The notes: generated by a model from the letters alone, not told the origin. Positions 43,132 to 52,503 are shown, counted from the first letter of the stretch. The stretch is DNA of 64,000 nucleotides from Streptomyces rimosus subsp. rimosus (GCF_000720725.1 NZ_JOCQ01000018.1:1-64000), one strand, 5' to 3'. Made by a program: numbers and translations.

Positions 43132-44451
43132 ATGAAGAACACGACCTCTGCCACCACCCCTGTCATCAGCGTCCGCGGCCTCCGCAAGGACTTCCCCGGG
43201 CCCTCCGGCGGCGTCCTGCCGGTCCTCGACGACGTCACCTTCGACCTGTACGAGGGGCAAGTCGTCGCGCTGCTCGGCAAGTCCGGGTCGGGCAAGTCCA
43301 CGCTGCTGCGCCACGTCGCCGGGTTGCTGGCGCCCTCCGGCGGCACCGTGCACTACCGGGGCAAGCCGGTCACCGGACCCCACCCCGGTACGGCGATGCT
43401 CTTCCAGTCCTTCGCCCTGATGCCGTGGCTGACGGTGCAGCAGAACGTCGAACTCGGCCTCCAGGCCCGCGGCGTGCACGCCGTCGAGCGGCGGGGCCGG
43501 GCGCTGCGCGCCATCGACATGGTCGGCCTGGACGGCTTCGAGAACGCCTACCCCAAGGAGCTGTCCGGCGGCATGCGGCAGCGGGTGGGCTTCGCCCGCG
43601 CCCTGGTCGTCGAGCCGGACGTGCTCCTGATGGACGAGCCGTTCTCCGCCCTGGACGTGCTGACCGCGCAGACCCTCCGCAACGAGCTGCTGGAACTGCT
43701 CGCCCACCCCGACACCCCCACCCGCACCGTCCTGCTGGTCACCCACTCCATCGAGGAGGCCGTCCAGCTCGCCGACCGCGTCCTGGTGCTCGACACCCGC
43801 CCCGGCCGGATCAAGGCCGACCTGCGGGTCGCCCTGCCGCAGCCCCGCAACCGCCGTGATCCCGGCTTCCAGGCGCTGGTCGAGGACGCCTACGAAGCGC
43901 TGACCGGGCGGCGCGCCGCACCCGCGGCGGACCCCGGGCAGGACCCGCTGCGGGCCGCCGAGCCGCTGCCGGCCGCCACCGTGGAAGCGCTCACCGGCCT
44001 GCTGGAGGTCCTGGACACCCGGGGCGGGGCCGTGGACCTGGCCGCGTTGGCCGACGCGCTGGCGTACGAGGTGGACGACCTGATGCCGGTGGTCGAGGCG
44101 GCGCAGCTGCTCGGCTACGCCAAGGTCGCGGGCAACCGGCTGCACCTGACGGTCACCGGCCGCGGCTTCGCCCGCGCCGACATCCTGCCGCGCAAGCACC
44201 TGTTCGCGGCCGCCGCGCTCGCCAACGTCCCGCTCATCGCCACCATCCGCACGCTCCTGCTGGCCTCCGGCAGCGGCCGGCTGCGCGAGCCGTACCTGAT
44301 CGGACGGCTCGGCGGCCACGCCTCCGAGCGTGCCGCGCACCGGCAGCTGGCCACCGCGGTCACCTGGGGCCGCTACGCCGAGCTGTACGAGTACGACGCC
44401 GACGACCGGGTGCTGCTGCTCCCCGCCGAGCACCGCCGCAACGCCGCCTGA
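43132..44451 (+). CDS. NitT/TauT-type ABC ATPase with C-terminal AAA-associated domain
   Basis: 439 aa. ABC domain 10-255: Walker A LLGKSGSGKSTLLRHV, Q-loop AMLFQSFALMPWLTV, signature LSGGMRQRVGFARAL, Walker B VLLMDEPFSALD, H-loop LLVTHSIEEAV. The extra C-terminal ~150 residues (VEALTGLLEVLDTRGGAVDL, LGYAKVAGNRLHLTVTGRGF, RKHLFAAAALANVPLIATIR) form the AAA-associated winged-helix-like domain seen in some nitrate/sulfonate/bicarbonate transporters, probably regulatory. Pairs with the double permease just upstream. Confidence 0.93.
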   Translation: MKNTTSATTPVISVRGLRKDFPGPSGGVLPVLDDVTFDLYEGQVVALLGKSGSGKSTLLRHVAGLLAPSGGTVHYRGKPVTGPHPGTAMLFQSFALMPWLTVQQNVELGLQARGVHAVERRGRALRAIDMVGLDGFENAYPKELSGGMRQRVGFARALVVEPDVLLMDEPFSALDVLTAQTLRNELLELLAHPDTPTRTVLLVTHSIEEAVQLADRVLVLDTRPGRIKADLRVALPQPRNRRDPGFQALVEDAYEALTGRRAAPAADPGQDPLRAAEPLPAATVEALTGLLEVLDTRGGAVDLAALADALAYEVDDLMPVVEAAQLLGYAKVAGNRLHLTVTGRGFARADILPRKHLFAAAALANVPLIATIRTLLLASGSGRLREPYLIGRLGGHASERAAHRQLATAVTWGRYAELYEYDADDRVLLLPAEHRRNAA

Positions 44452-44512
44452 GCGCGGGCCCCGCCCGCGCCCGCCGGACCGTGCCCACCGGTACGCCCCG
44501 AGGAGGATCACC

Positions 44513-44824
44513 GTGAAGCCGCACCAGATATCCGTGAAGCCGCACCGGACCGTACCGAGTCCGACCGTCCCCGACCCGACCGTCCCGAGCCGGGCCGTAC
44601 CGGGCCCGCCGGAGTCCGTCGCGAACACGACCGGGGCCCTCCGCGCCCTCTTCGCCCTGGCCGTGCTGCCGGCGCTGGTGGTCACCGCCGTCGCCTTGTC
44701 CCCGCCCGCCGCCACCCCGCTGATCTGCGCGGGGCTGCTCGGGGCCGGCTGCACGGCGGTGGGGTTCGCCGTCGCGGGATGGCGCTGCCTGTCCCGCCGT
44801 ACGGAGAGGGGCCGGGCCCGGTGA
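44513..44824 (+). CDS. Small membrane protein coupled to the EEP-family gene
   Basis: 103 aa from GTG with AGGAGG 6 bases upstream. The N-terminal ~40 residues are built of small repeats (VKPHQIS / VKPHRTV and SPTVPDPTVPS), then two membrane helices (ALFALAVLPALVVTAVAL, LICAGLLGAGCTAVGFAVAG) and a basic end. It overlaps the next gene by GTGA. Function unknown; probably a membrane companion. Confidence 0.6.
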   Translation: MKPHQISVKPHRTVPSPTVPDPTVPSRAVPGPPESVANTTGALRALFALAVLPALVVTAVALSPPAATPLICAGLLGAGCTAVGFAVAGWRCLSRRTERGRAR

Positions 44825-45792
44825 GAACGTCCACCCGGGGTGCTGCCGCCCGTGCCGCGCGGCGCCCCGGACTCCGTATCGCCGTCCCCGCCCTCCTCCT
44901 CGCCGGGCTGCTGGCATTCCCCGGGCTGCTGCCCGACACTCCGGGGCACATCGGGAGTCTGGCGGAGACCGCGCTGCCCTGGTTCGGTGCGGCCGTGCCG
45001 GTCCTGCTGGGGTGGGCGGCGATGCGCCGCTCCGTGGTGGGGGCGGCCGCCGCGCTGGTGCCGGGGGTGGTGTGGGCCTGTGTTTTCCTGCCCGGCCATC
45101 TCACGGGCGGGGACGGCGCGCGGGCCGACTTCCACGTGCTGACGTTCAACGTCGGCGGTGACCGCACTTCCCCCGCCGAGGTCGCCCGGCAGGTCATCGG
45201 CACGGGTGCCGACGTGGTGGCGCTGGAGAAGGTGCCCGCGTCGGCCATGCCCGCGTACGAACGGGCGCTGGGCCCGGTCTACCCGCACCACGTGACGGCC
45301 AACACCCTCGGCCTGTGGTCCCGTTACCCGGTACGCGAAACCGCGAGCCTGGACCTGGGCGGCGCCTGGCCGCACGCCGTACGGGCGCTCGTCGGCACCC
45401 CGGGCGGCGACACCGCCGTGTACGCCGTGCGCCTGCCGTCCGTACGGGTACGGGCGGACGCGGGCTTCACCGTCGGGGCGCGAAACCGGAGCGCGGCCGC
45501 GCTGGCCGACCGGGTACGGGCGGACCGGGCGGCCCGCGTGGTGCTGCTCGGCGATCTCAACGGCAGCCTGCGCGACCGCGGCCTGGCACCGCTGGCCCGG
45601 CAGCTGACCGCCGCCCAGCGGGAGGCCGGGCGCGGCCCCGGCTTCACCTGGCCAGCGGCGTTCCCGCTCGTCCGCATCGACCACGTCCTGCTGCGCGGCC
45701 TGACGGCCACCGGGTCCGCCGTGCTGCCGGACCACCTCGGCAGCGATCACCGGCCGGTGCTGACGGGGCTGCGCGGGGCCGGGGGTGCATGA
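44821..45792 (+). CDS. Membrane-anchored endonuclease/exonuclease/phosphatase-family protein
   Basis: 323 aa. Three N-terminal membrane helices (IAVPALLLAGLLAFPGLL, LPWFGAAVPVLLGWAAM, VVGAAAALVPGVVWACVFL), then an extracytoplasmic EEP domain: FHVLTFNVGGD (Asn), DVVALEKVP (metal Glu), RVVLLGDLNGS (GDxN), RIDHVLL and GSDHRPVL (catalytic Asp-His). All core residues are present. Similar proteins act on phosphodiesters outside the membrane (nucleases or lipid phosphodiesterases); substrate not known. Confidence 0.9.
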   Translation: MRTSTRGAAARAARRPGLRIAVPALLLAGLLAFPGLLPDTPGHIGSLAETALPWFGAAVPVLLGWAAMRRSVVGAAAALVPGVVWACVFLPGHLTGGDGARADFHVLTFNVGGDRTSPAEVARQVIGTGADVVALEKVPASAMPAYERALGPVYPHHVTANTLGLWSRYPVRETASLDLGGAWPHAVRALVGTPGGDTAVYAVRLPSVRVRADAGFTVGARNRSAAALADRVRADRAARVVLLGDLNGSLRDRGLAPLARQLTAAQREAGRGPGFTWPAAFPLVRIDHVLLRGLTATGSAVLPDHLGSDHRPVLTGLRGAGGA

Positions 45793-45947
45793 GGCTGCCG
45801 GGGCGGGCGCGGCGTACGGCACTGCCCGGGCGCGCGGCCGACGTACCGGAACGGCCGATCGCCGGGTTTGTCCGGGCGGGCCGCTGGACACCCAGTCTCC
45901 GTACGTTCGAAACGATCTCCCAGCAGAACGATCTCCAGGAGGCGTCC

Positions 45948-46280
45948 ATGACAGCGCAGGTCGGCGACGAGCTGTGGGACGAGTTCCACAAGGCCGTCAA
46001 CATGACCTCACGTGAGCTGCAGGAGTGGCTGAGCGTCGAGGCCGCGGGCGAGAACAGCGAGGAGGTCCCCGACCGGGCCGGGCGGCCCCTCGGACGGCAG
46101 GTCCTGGAGATCCTCGGCAAGCGCCGCACCGACCTCACCGACGACGACGCGGCGGCCATGCGCCGCGTCGTCGAGATCATCGCCACCCAGCGTCCGGCCG
46201 GTACGGACGTGACGGCCGGCGGTACGGACTGGCGCCACGGCCTGATGGACATCGGCCACGACCCCCTGAAGCCCGCCTGA
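45948..46280 (+). CDS. DUF3140-family protein
   Basis: 110 aa: DELWDEFHKAVNMTSRELQEW, then GRQVLEILGKRRTDLTDDDA and MRRVVEIIATQRP. This DUF3140 pattern is widespread in actinobacteria and often lies near DNA-related genes; function unestablished. Start supported by CAGGAGG. The upstream region carries two direct copies of AACGATCTCC, the second overlapping the ribosome-site region, possibly an operator. Confidence 0.85.
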   Translation: MTAQVGDELWDEFHKAVNMTSRELQEWLSVEAAGENSEEVPDRAGRPLGRQVLEILGKRRTDLTDDDAAAMRRVVEIIATQRPAGTDVTAGGTDWRHGLMDIGHDPLKPA

Positions 46281-46288
46281 CCGTTTCC

Positions 46289-47500
46289 TCACCTCCCCAG
46301 CGCCCGCGTCCGCAACGCCAGCAGCGCCGCGAAGCGGAAGTCCGGATCGGCGAGGCGGCCGTCGAAGAGGGCGTCCAGTTGGCGCAGGCGTTTGCGGGCC
46401 GTCTGGGGGTGGATACCCAGGGCCCGGGCGACCTCGGGGGCGCTGCGGCCCCATGACATGAGCAGGGCGTCGAGCGTCTCCGCCAGCCGCGCCGCCCGGC
46501 CCGCGGGCAGTCCGTCGAGCGCGCCGAGCGCGCGGTCCGCCAGCAGGCGCCCGATGTGCGCGCCGCCCAGCAGGTGCACGTCGGCCAGCCGGTCGCCGAC
46601 GACCAGCAGGCCGCCGTCCGGCGCGCCCGTGTCCCGCTGGTGGTTCAGCGCCAGGCGGACACACACCAGCGACACCCAGGCATCGCGCGGCGCGACGGCC
46701 GGTCCGAGCGCCGCGGTCCGGCCGCGGACCGCGCTGCGCACGTCCTCGATACCGGCCGGGCCGCCGTCCCCCGGCTCCGGAAGGATCACCACCAGGTCCG
46801 CTCCGCGCGACAGCGCCAGGACGTCGCGGCCCAGCCCCGGCACGGTGAACCGGCTGCCCGCGGCGTCCCGTACGACGAGGCAGGCGACCTTGTGGGGCAG
46901 CGGCCAGCGGGCCCGCGCGGCGAGCGCTTCGAGCGGTTCGCGGGGCGTGCCGCGCGGCTGCTCCAGCAGCGCCTGCGCCAGGGCGCGCCGACTGCGCTGC
47001 GCCTCCCCCTCCGCGCGGGCCTGGGCGGCGACGAACCCCCTGACCGCCTCGTTGGACAGGGCGTTGATGTGCGTCAGCACCGCCTCGTGCAGCGGCAGGA
47101 CGATCTCGGTGGGCAGCGAAGCCGTACGGGCGATCTCCGCGTAGCGGCGGCTGCCGACCCGCGCGCCGACGCGGAAGGCGGCCTGGAGGCCGTCCGTGGT
47201 GCGCCCGTTGACGAATTCCACGCGCCCCAGATGACGGAAGTGCCGTACGTGGTGGTCCTGCGCGCTCTCCGGGGCCTCCGTCAGCTCCGCGAACTGGCGC
47301 ATCGCGCGGCACACCGAATCGACCAGGTCGCGCCCCATGGAGGAGTCGAGCGGGCGCCGGTAGGCGGGCACCTCCTCACGGATGGCCTCGACCATGTCGG
47401 AGGCGATGGCGTCGATCCGGGGACGCAGCAACGGCCCAAAGGCCGCGGGAAGTTCGTGCCAGGGGCCGCGCGCGAACGTCTCACCGGGCGGGTTCTGCAT
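46289..47500 (-). CDS. PucR-family transcriptional regulator
   Basis: 403 aa. An N-terminal helical domain (PLLRPRIDAIASDMVEAIRE, then VNGRTTDGLQAAFRVGARVG) and a central GGDEF-like region precede the C-terminal PucR HTH: ARLAETLDALLMSWGRSAPE, VARALGIHPQTARKRLRQLD, ALFDGRLADPDFRFAALLAL. Start ATG chosen at MQNPPGE. It converges on DUF3140 with 8 bp between the stops and is divergent from the lipase at 47867, which it may regulate. Confidence 0.88.
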   Translation of the reverse strand: MQNPPGETFARGPWHELPAAFGPLLRPRIDAIASDMVEAIREEVPAYRRPLDSSMGRDLVDSVCRAMRQFAELTEAPESAQDHHVRHFRHLGRVEFVNGRTTDGLQAAFRVGARVGSRRYAEIARTASLPTEIVLPLHEAVLTHINALSNEAVRGFVAAQARAEGEAQRSRRALAQALLEQPRGTPREPLEALAARARWPLPHKVACLVVRDAAGSRFTVPGLGRDVLALSRGADLVVILPEPGDGGPAGIEDVRSAVRGRTAALGPAVAPRDAWVSLVCVRLALNHQRDTGAPDGGLLVVGDRLADVHLLGGAHIGRLLADRALGALDGLPAGRAARLAETLDALLMSWGRSAPEVARALGIHPQTARKRLRQLDALFDGRLADPDFRFAALLALRTRALGR

Positions 47501-47866
47501 CGCCGGCCTCCTCCGGACCGTGGGCAACGGGACGCTCAAGTCCCCGGGCCGGGATCGTGCCCCGTTCCGGCCCCGCCGGTCCAGCCTCCGGTACGCCCGG
47601 GGCCGCGACGGCCCGCCGTCCACCGCTTCCCGTAGCCCTCCCGAAGCACCGGTGCCTGACCCGGCAGTTCCCAAAGGTGTCACCCACGTGACACATTCCT
47701 CGCCGCCGGGCCGTATTCCCTGGCGCAACGGCCCTTGCGGCGCGAGCGTGGTCCCGACGTTACGCGCCGGTAGCTTCCCGGTCCCGGTACGCCGGGGCAC
47801 CGGTCCGGCGTGCCACGTCCGCCCTTCTTGTGTCCGTACCGAACCACGGCAAGAGGAGTACACGTG
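47501..47866. other. Divergent intergenic region between the PucR-type gene and the lipase
   Basis: 366 bp, no gene. The lipase side contains AAGAGGAG 7 bases before its ATG. GTCACCCACGTGACA at 47678-47692 is a near-perfect palindrome (GTCAC...GTGAC) and is a candidate operator for a regulator of either gene. Confidence 0.5.
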
Positions 47867-48862
47867 ATGCGCAGCAACGGGACCATGCGCAAAAGACGCC
47901 GGCCGCTGGCCGCACTGACCGGCCTGGCGGTGACGGCCGGCCTGCTGCTGGCCGGCACGGCCACGGCACCGAGCGCCCAGGCCGCGACCGCTCGGACCAC
48001 CGCCGCACCGGCGGCCTCCGCACCGCACGCGACCGCTTCCCCCACCGCCGCCGACCCCGTCGGGCCGCGGCAGGGCGACTTCCTGTCCGCCTTCCTCTAC
48101 TCGGTCGCCAAGCCGACCGCCCTGCCCATCGGCGCGAACGACTGGTCGTGCAAGCCGGGCCGGGCCCACCCCCGTCCGGTCGTCCTCGTGCACGGCACTT
48201 TCGAGAACCGGTACGCCAACTGGGCCGCGCTTTCCCCCACGCTCAAGGACGCCGGCTACTGCATCTTCGCCCTCAACTACGGAGGCGCCCAGGGCCCCAT
48301 CCTCGCCACCGGCGACATCGCGAAGTCGGCCGGGCAGCTCGACGCGTTCGTCGACCGGGTGCGGGCGGCGACCGGCGCGGACAAGGTCGACCTCGTCGGG
48401 TACTCGCAGGGCGGCATGATGCCGCGGTACTACATCAAGAACCTGGGCGGGGCCGCCAAGGTCGGCAAGCTCGTCGCCTTCGTCCCGCCCAACCATGGCA
48501 CGTCGCTCCTCGGCCTCGGCCTGCTGGCCCGGCTGATCCCCGGCGTCGATGTCGTGGCCGGCGCGGCCTGCCCCGCCTGCGAGCAGCAGGTGGTCGGCTC
48601 GCGCTTCATCAAGGAACTGAACGCCGGCGGCGAGACCGACCCGGCCGTCGACTACACCGTCATCACCACCTGGTACGACGAGGTCGTGACCCCGTACTCC
48701 TCGGCGTTCCTGGCCCCGGCCCGCAACGTCACCAACGAGACGGTCCAGAGCCACTGCCTGATCGATCCCATCACCCACCTCAACATCACCTACGACCGGA
48801 CGGCGACCCGCCTCGCCCTGAACGCGCTCGACCCGGCCCACGCCCAGCGCCCCACCTGCTGA
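47867..48862 (+). CDS. Secreted triacylglycerol lipase/esterase (alpha/beta hydrolase)
   Basis: 331 aa. Basic signal peptide MRSNGTMRKRRRPLAALTGL with AQA cleavage, Ala/Thr-rich linker, then the lipase fold: oxyanion VVLVHGTFENRYANWAALSP, nucleophile elbow DLVGYSQGGMMPRYY (GYSQG), Asp in ITTWYDEVVTPYSSA and catalytic His in ITHLNITYDRTATRLALN. Cys pairs (SCKPG, GYC, ACPAC, SHC) suggest disulfides. Resembles class I.7/LipA-type streptomycete lipases. A GTG directly before the ATG is an alternative start. Confidence 0.9.
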   Translation: MRSNGTMRKRRRPLAALTGLAVTAGLLLAGTATAPSAQAATARTTAAPAASAPHATASPTAADPVGPRQGDFLSAFLYSVAKPTALPIGANDWSCKPGRAHPRPVVLVHGTFENRYANWAALSPTLKDAGYCIFALNYGGAQGPILATGDIAKSAGQLDAFVDRVRAATGADKVDLVGYSQGGMMPRYYIKNLGGAAKVGKLVAFVPPNHGTSLLGLGLLARLIPGVDVVAGAACPACEQQVVGSRFIKELNAGGETDPAVDYTVITTWYDEVVTPYSSAFLAPARNVTNETVQSHCLIDPITHLNITYDRTATRLALNALDPAHAQRPTC

Positions 48863-48942
48863 CGCGGCAGGGCCCCGGCGGACCGCGTACGCCCGCCGGG
48901 GCCCTGGTCGGGAACGGTCCGCGGTACTGGCAGTATCGAGGG

Positions 48943-49656
48943 ATGGCAGAACTGATCACCGCCGCCTGCGACGGGGCGTCGAAAGGAAACCCCGGGCCCG
49001 CGGCCTGGGCATGGGTCATCGCGGGGGCCACGGGCGCCGTGGAGCGCTGGGAGGCCGGCCCGCTGGGCACCGCGACCAACAACGTGGCGGAACTGACCGC
49101 GCTGCGGGAACTGTTGGCGGCCACCGACCCCGCCGTGCCGCTCCAGGTGCGGATGGACTCGCAGTACGCGATGAAGGCGGTCACCACCTGGCTGCCGGGG
49201 TGGCGGAAGAAGGGGTGGAAGACCGCGGCGGGCAAGCCGGTGGCCAACCGGGACCTGATCGTCGCGATCGACGGGCTGCTCGCCGGGCGGTCGGTGGACT
49301 TCGTGTACGTACCGGCGCACCAGGTCGGCGGGGACCCGCTGAACGCGGCGGCGGACGGGGCGGCCAGCGAGACCGCCCGTACCCAGCAGGCCATCGGCAG
49401 CGCCCTGGGTTCCGCGCTGCCGGATCCGGAGCCGCCCACCGCCTCGTCCGGCGGGCCGGCGCGCCCCGCACGCGCCGGGCGGGTCCCGGCGGCGCGCCCG
49501 GGCAAGGGACAGCGGCCGTCGCGGGGGACCATCAAGGCGCGGTTCCCCGGCCAGTGCCGCTGCGGGCAGGCGTACGGGAAGGGCGAGCCGATCTCGAAGA
49601 ACTCCGACGGCTGGGGCCACCCGGCGTGCGCGGCGGGGGCCGGAGCGGCCGGATAG
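48943..49656 (+). CDS. RNase HI with C-terminal zinc-ribbon-like extension
   Basis: 237 aa. RNase H domain 1-150 with all four acidic residues: AACDGASKGNPGPAAW (Asp), NNVAELTALRELL (Glu), VRMDSQYAMKAV (Asp) and HQVGGDPLNAAADGAA (Asp). A Pro/Ala/Arg-rich linker follows, then RFPGQCRCGQAYGKGEPISK and GWGHPAC, a Cys-rich end that could bind zinc. Cleaves RNA in RNA/DNA hybrids. The linker-ribbon tail is additional to the E. coli-type enzyme. Followed by a strong terminator. Confidence 0.9.
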   Translation: MAELITAACDGASKGNPGPAAWAWVIAGATGAVERWEAGPLGTATNNVAELTALRELLAATDPAVPLQVRMDSQYAMKAVTTWLPGWRKKGWKTAAGKPVANRDLIVAIDGLLAGRSVDFVYVPAHQVGGDPLNAAADGAASETARTQQAIGSALGSALPDPEPPTASSGGPARPARAGRVPAARPGKGQRPSRGTIKARFPGQCRCGQAYGKGEPISKNSDGWGHPACAAGAGAAG

Positions 49657-49670
49657 CAGCGGAGTCCGGA

Positions 49671-49722
49671 GCGGACGGCGGAGCGCCCGCGGGAGTCTTC
49701 CCGTGGGCGCTCCGCCGTCCGC
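49671..49722. terminator. Strong terminator after RNase HI
   Basis: Perfect 18-bp arms (49671-49688 and 49705-49722) with a 16-nt loop that itself can pair partly. Confidence 0.85.
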
Positions 49723-50086
49723 GTGTGCCGCCGGATTCTTTTCGGACGGCGCGGCGGGGGCCGGATATCCGTCGCATTTCACGGCCGCATAGGCATATGA
49801 AATTCTTTTATTACTTGTCGTACGACCAGCTATCAGCCCCGGCGTTGACCGCTCTCCGTATAGCTCGTCCGAGTGAAGTACCAGCCTGTTGACGTCGGCG
49901 TACTCCTCCAAGGCGGCCCGGTGGTGGAATCCTTTCTTCCTGTGATCAGGGAGCTGCCATTCGGGGAGCCCCGCGACTCTGCAACTCCTGTCCTCCGCGC
50001 TGCACTTGAACCGTCGCCGCGCCCCGGCGCGCCGCGGTGTCCCGGCATTCCGGAGGACGGAATTGCGGAAAGAGTGGCTGGTAGAA
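49723..50086. other. Low-GC intergenic region
   Basis: About 365 bp, locally AT-rich near 49795-49815 (AAATTCTTTTATTACTTG). A 31-codon frame begins at 49797 (MKFFYYLSYDQLSAPALTAL) and a second frame from GTG 49873 reads KYQPVDVGVLLQGGPVVESF; neither has a good ribosome site. Probably a promoter region for the secreted protein that follows, possibly of foreign origin. Confidence 0.45.
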
Positions 50087-51487
50087 TTGAAGTTTTCTCG
50101 GTGTACGGCACTTGTGGCCGCCGTGGGATCCTTGGCTGCCGTTCTCACGGTCGGCGCCCCGGCGGCGACATCACAGGAACCACCGTCGGTCGCCGCGGAC
50201 TCCGCCCGCTACGCCCACGAGGGTGAGCAGCGGGCCTTCCGGGACGAGCAGCTCCCGCAGAGCGCCATGCCCGGCGGCAGGTCCAAAGGGGTCATCACGC
50301 CCATCGGCCACCAGGGCTTCCGCCTCCGCTACAACGGCTCGGACCGCGGCCGCGTCGACGCCCTCGAACGGCGCTTCCGCAAGCTGCGGCCCGTGTCCCT
50401 CACCTCCTGGCTGAACACCCGCGCGTACGCGGCGCCCCACCTCTCCCGCTGCCCCACCAGGGTGCCGCTGTCCGGCGCGGACGGCTTCTGCTGGCAGCGC
50501 GGGTCGTCGGACGACCTGGGATGGGCGTACGTTCCGCAGGGCCTGACCGGCTCGGGGGAGGCCGAGCCGCGCTCCGGACGCTGGCAGGGACGCAACATCG
50601 TCGCCGCGAGCTGGGCGTCCAGCTACAGCCACCCGAGCGCCCCGCGCAGCCGGACCAACCGGCCCTGGCGCGGCGCCAAGCAGATCGACCACTTCATGAA
50701 GGTGTCGTTCACCGACGTCACCGACCGGAGCCGGCCGCGCTACCGCAGCGCCCTGCTCGTCGCCCCACAGCGCAATGGTTTCGCCGCGCTGAAGGGACAC
50801 GGCGACACGCTCTCCTGGTACGGCCCCTACCTGTTCCTCTACAGCAACGAGCGGCTGCGCGTCTTCGATGTACGCCACCTGTGGGCCACCACCGCGTCCT
50901 CGGGGCGCGTGGGTGTGCACCGCGGTTCGGTGAGCGCGAGCTGGCAGGCGGGCGCGCTGCCGCAGGTCGGCGAGTACTCCTTCATCGGCCGCCGCGGGTG
51001 CGGCAGCAGCCCGAACGAGACGCCCTGCTTCAGCGGCGCCTCCATCGACCACGGCTCGTCGTTCTCGCCGTCGCTGGTGACCGTCGAGACCAGCAGGCCC
51101 ACCTCCCGTGTGGTGCGGTGGCCGCTCGACCCGTCGAGCCACCTGCTGCGCTCCGACGACCGCGGTCTGGTGCGGGCCAGTGCCGGGTACCGCGTACCGC
51201 TGGCGGGCCCGCAGGGTGTCGCGCAGCTGGACGGACGGTTCTACTTCACCGCGATGTGCCCGGACGCGCGCCGGCGGTTCGGTGAGCCGTACTGCCTCTA
51301 CCGCGGCAGTGCCAACGGCCCGGTCGGCGTGTGGAGCCGTACCCCGGCGGCCGCCGAGAACCTCTTCTACTGGCCCTCGACCGAGCGGCTCTGGGTCTCC
51401 AACGAGTCCCCGTACCGCAAGTACGTGCGCCCGCACCCCGAGCTGAACGGGCGCGTCGTCTACAACGTGTCCCTCTCCGAGGACTGA
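50087..51487 (+). CDS. Secreted hypothetical protein of about 466 aa
   Basis: Signal peptide CTALVAAVGSLAAVLTVGAP with cleavage near TSQEP. The mature protein is rich in aromatic and Gly residues with repeated strand-like motifs (FMKVSFTDVTDRSRPRYRSA, GPYLFLYSNERLRVFDVRHL, RFYFTAMCPDARRRFGEPYC, FYWPSTERLWVSNESPY), reminiscent of a beta-propeller, and has several Cys. I place the start at TTG 50087 directly before the signal peptide; the frame is open to 50006. Its last 28 bp overlap the convergent AraC gene. No enzyme signature seen. Confidence 0.7.
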   Translation: MKFSRCTALVAAVGSLAAVLTVGAPAATSQEPPSVAADSARYAHEGEQRAFRDEQLPQSAMPGGRSKGVITPIGHQGFRLRYNGSDRGRVDALERRFRKLRPVSLTSWLNTRAYAAPHLSRCPTRVPLSGADGFCWQRGSSDDLGWAYVPQGLTGSGEAEPRSGRWQGRNIVAASWASSYSHPSAPRSRTNRPWRGAKQIDHFMKVSFTDVTDRSRPRYRSALLVAPQRNGFAALKGHGDTLSWYGPYLFLYSNERLRVFDVRHLWATTASSGRVGVHRGSVSASWQAGALPQVGEYSFIGRRGCGSSPNETPCFSGASIDHGSSFSPSLVTVETSRPTSRVVRWPLDPSSHLLRSDDRGLVRASAGYRVPLAGPQGVAQLDGRFYFTAMCPDARRRFGEPYCLYRGSANGPVGVWSRTPAAAENLFYWPSTERLWVSNESPYRKYVRPHPELNGRVVYNVSLSED

Positions 51488-52503
51488 CGCCCGTCCTCCT
51501 CCGAGGACCGGCGCACGTCCGCGATGTCCGCCCGGCCGGGCCCCATGACGGCCGGGCGGCTCTCTCCCGGTGTGCGGCCGAAGCGGTCGCGGAAGACCCG
51601 GGTGAAGTGCGGCTGGCTGGCGAAGCCCCAGCGGTGGGCGATGTCCGCGACGGTGCGCCGGGCGGACGCGGGGTCGGCCAGGTCCTGCCGGGCCCGCTCC
51701 AGGCGGCGTTCCAGGATGTACCGGGACGGGCTCGGCCCTGCCCGCCGGAAGTCGCGGCCGAGCTGGCGCGTGGAGATGCCGAGCGCGTCCGCGACGTGTT
51801 CGGGGCACAGCCGGGGGTCGGCCAGATGCCGGTCGATGTGTTCCCTGGCGAGCAGCAGCCGGGTGCCCGGCTCCCCGCCGCCCCGGCCGTCCGCACCACG
51901 GCGTACGGCCAGGGAGCGCAGGAGATCCAGTACGGTGCGCTCGGCCGCCGCGTCACCGGCGCCCGGCCGGCCGAACCGGCCGGCCAGCACGGTCTCCAGG
52001 CAGCGCAGCAGCGGCGCCTCGTCCGTCGCCCCGCGGCTGAAGAGCAGCGGCGCGGGCACCCCGCCGGGCAGGCACCGCTCGGCGAACACCTCGCGGGGGA
52101 TGTCCACCAGCAGCTGGCGCATCGCGGTGGGGAACCCGAGCAGGTACGAGCGGCGGGTGTCGTACAGAACCAGATCGCCGGGGCCGAGAGTGAAGCAGCC
52201 GCCGCCATGGAAGAACACCGCCTGGCCGGACACCAGCAGCGTGGCGAAGACCGAGTCCTTGGGTGCGGTGCGGCAGGTCCGGGGGCTGCGCTCGATGACG
52301 TGCTCGTTGCCGACGATGTCGGCCAGCCGCAGGCCGCCGAGGCCGGTGTTGGTCTGCGTGGCCAGCAGGCCGTCCTCGGAGTACGGGGAGCAGGTCAGGC
52401 CGACCAGGGCCCGCCGGTTGTAGTCCTCCCACAGGTCCACGCGGTCCGCGGGGGCGACCGACCGGGTCGAGATCCGGGTGAAGGTGGCGGGACGTCCGGG
52501 CAC
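51460..52503 (-). CDS. AraC-family transcriptional regulator
   Basis: 347 aa from GTG with GGAGGCGGAG upstream. N-terminal ligand-binding domain of the AraC_binding_2 type (RVDLWEDYNRRALVGLTCSP, GLGGLRLADIVGNEHVIERS, GGGCFTLGPGDLVLYDTRRS). C-terminal double HTH: ADALGISTRQLGRDFRRAGP, YILERRLERARQDLADPASA, IAHRWGFASQPHFTRVFRDR, FGRTPGESR. The same-strand cupin dioxygenase gene lies 227 bp upstream; regulation of that gene is plausible. Confidence 0.9.
   Translation of the reverse strand: MPGRPATFTRISTRSVAPADRVDLWEDYNRRALVGLTCSPYSEDGLLATQTNTGLGGLRLADIVGNEHVIERSPRTCRTAPKDSVFATLLVSGQAVFFHGGGCFTLGPGDLVLYDTRRSYLLGFPTAMRQLLVDIPREVFAERCLPGGVPAPLLFSRGATDEAPLLRCLETVLAGRFGRPGAGDAAAERTVLDLLRSLAVRRGADGRGGGEPGTRLLLAREHIDRHLADPRLCPEHVADALGISTRQLGRDFRRAGPSPSRYILERRLERARQDLADPASARRTVADIAHRWGFASQPHFTRVFRDRFGRTPGESRPAVMGPGRADIADVRRSSEEDGRQSSERDTL

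Noticed and set aside
41170..45891. A minus-strand frame of about 1570 codons open across the ABC transporter and neighbouring genes
   Set aside because: It lies antisense to several genes with clear motifs; its product is low-complexity (His/Gln/Arg/Gly-rich) and it is open only because stop codons are rare at this GC content.
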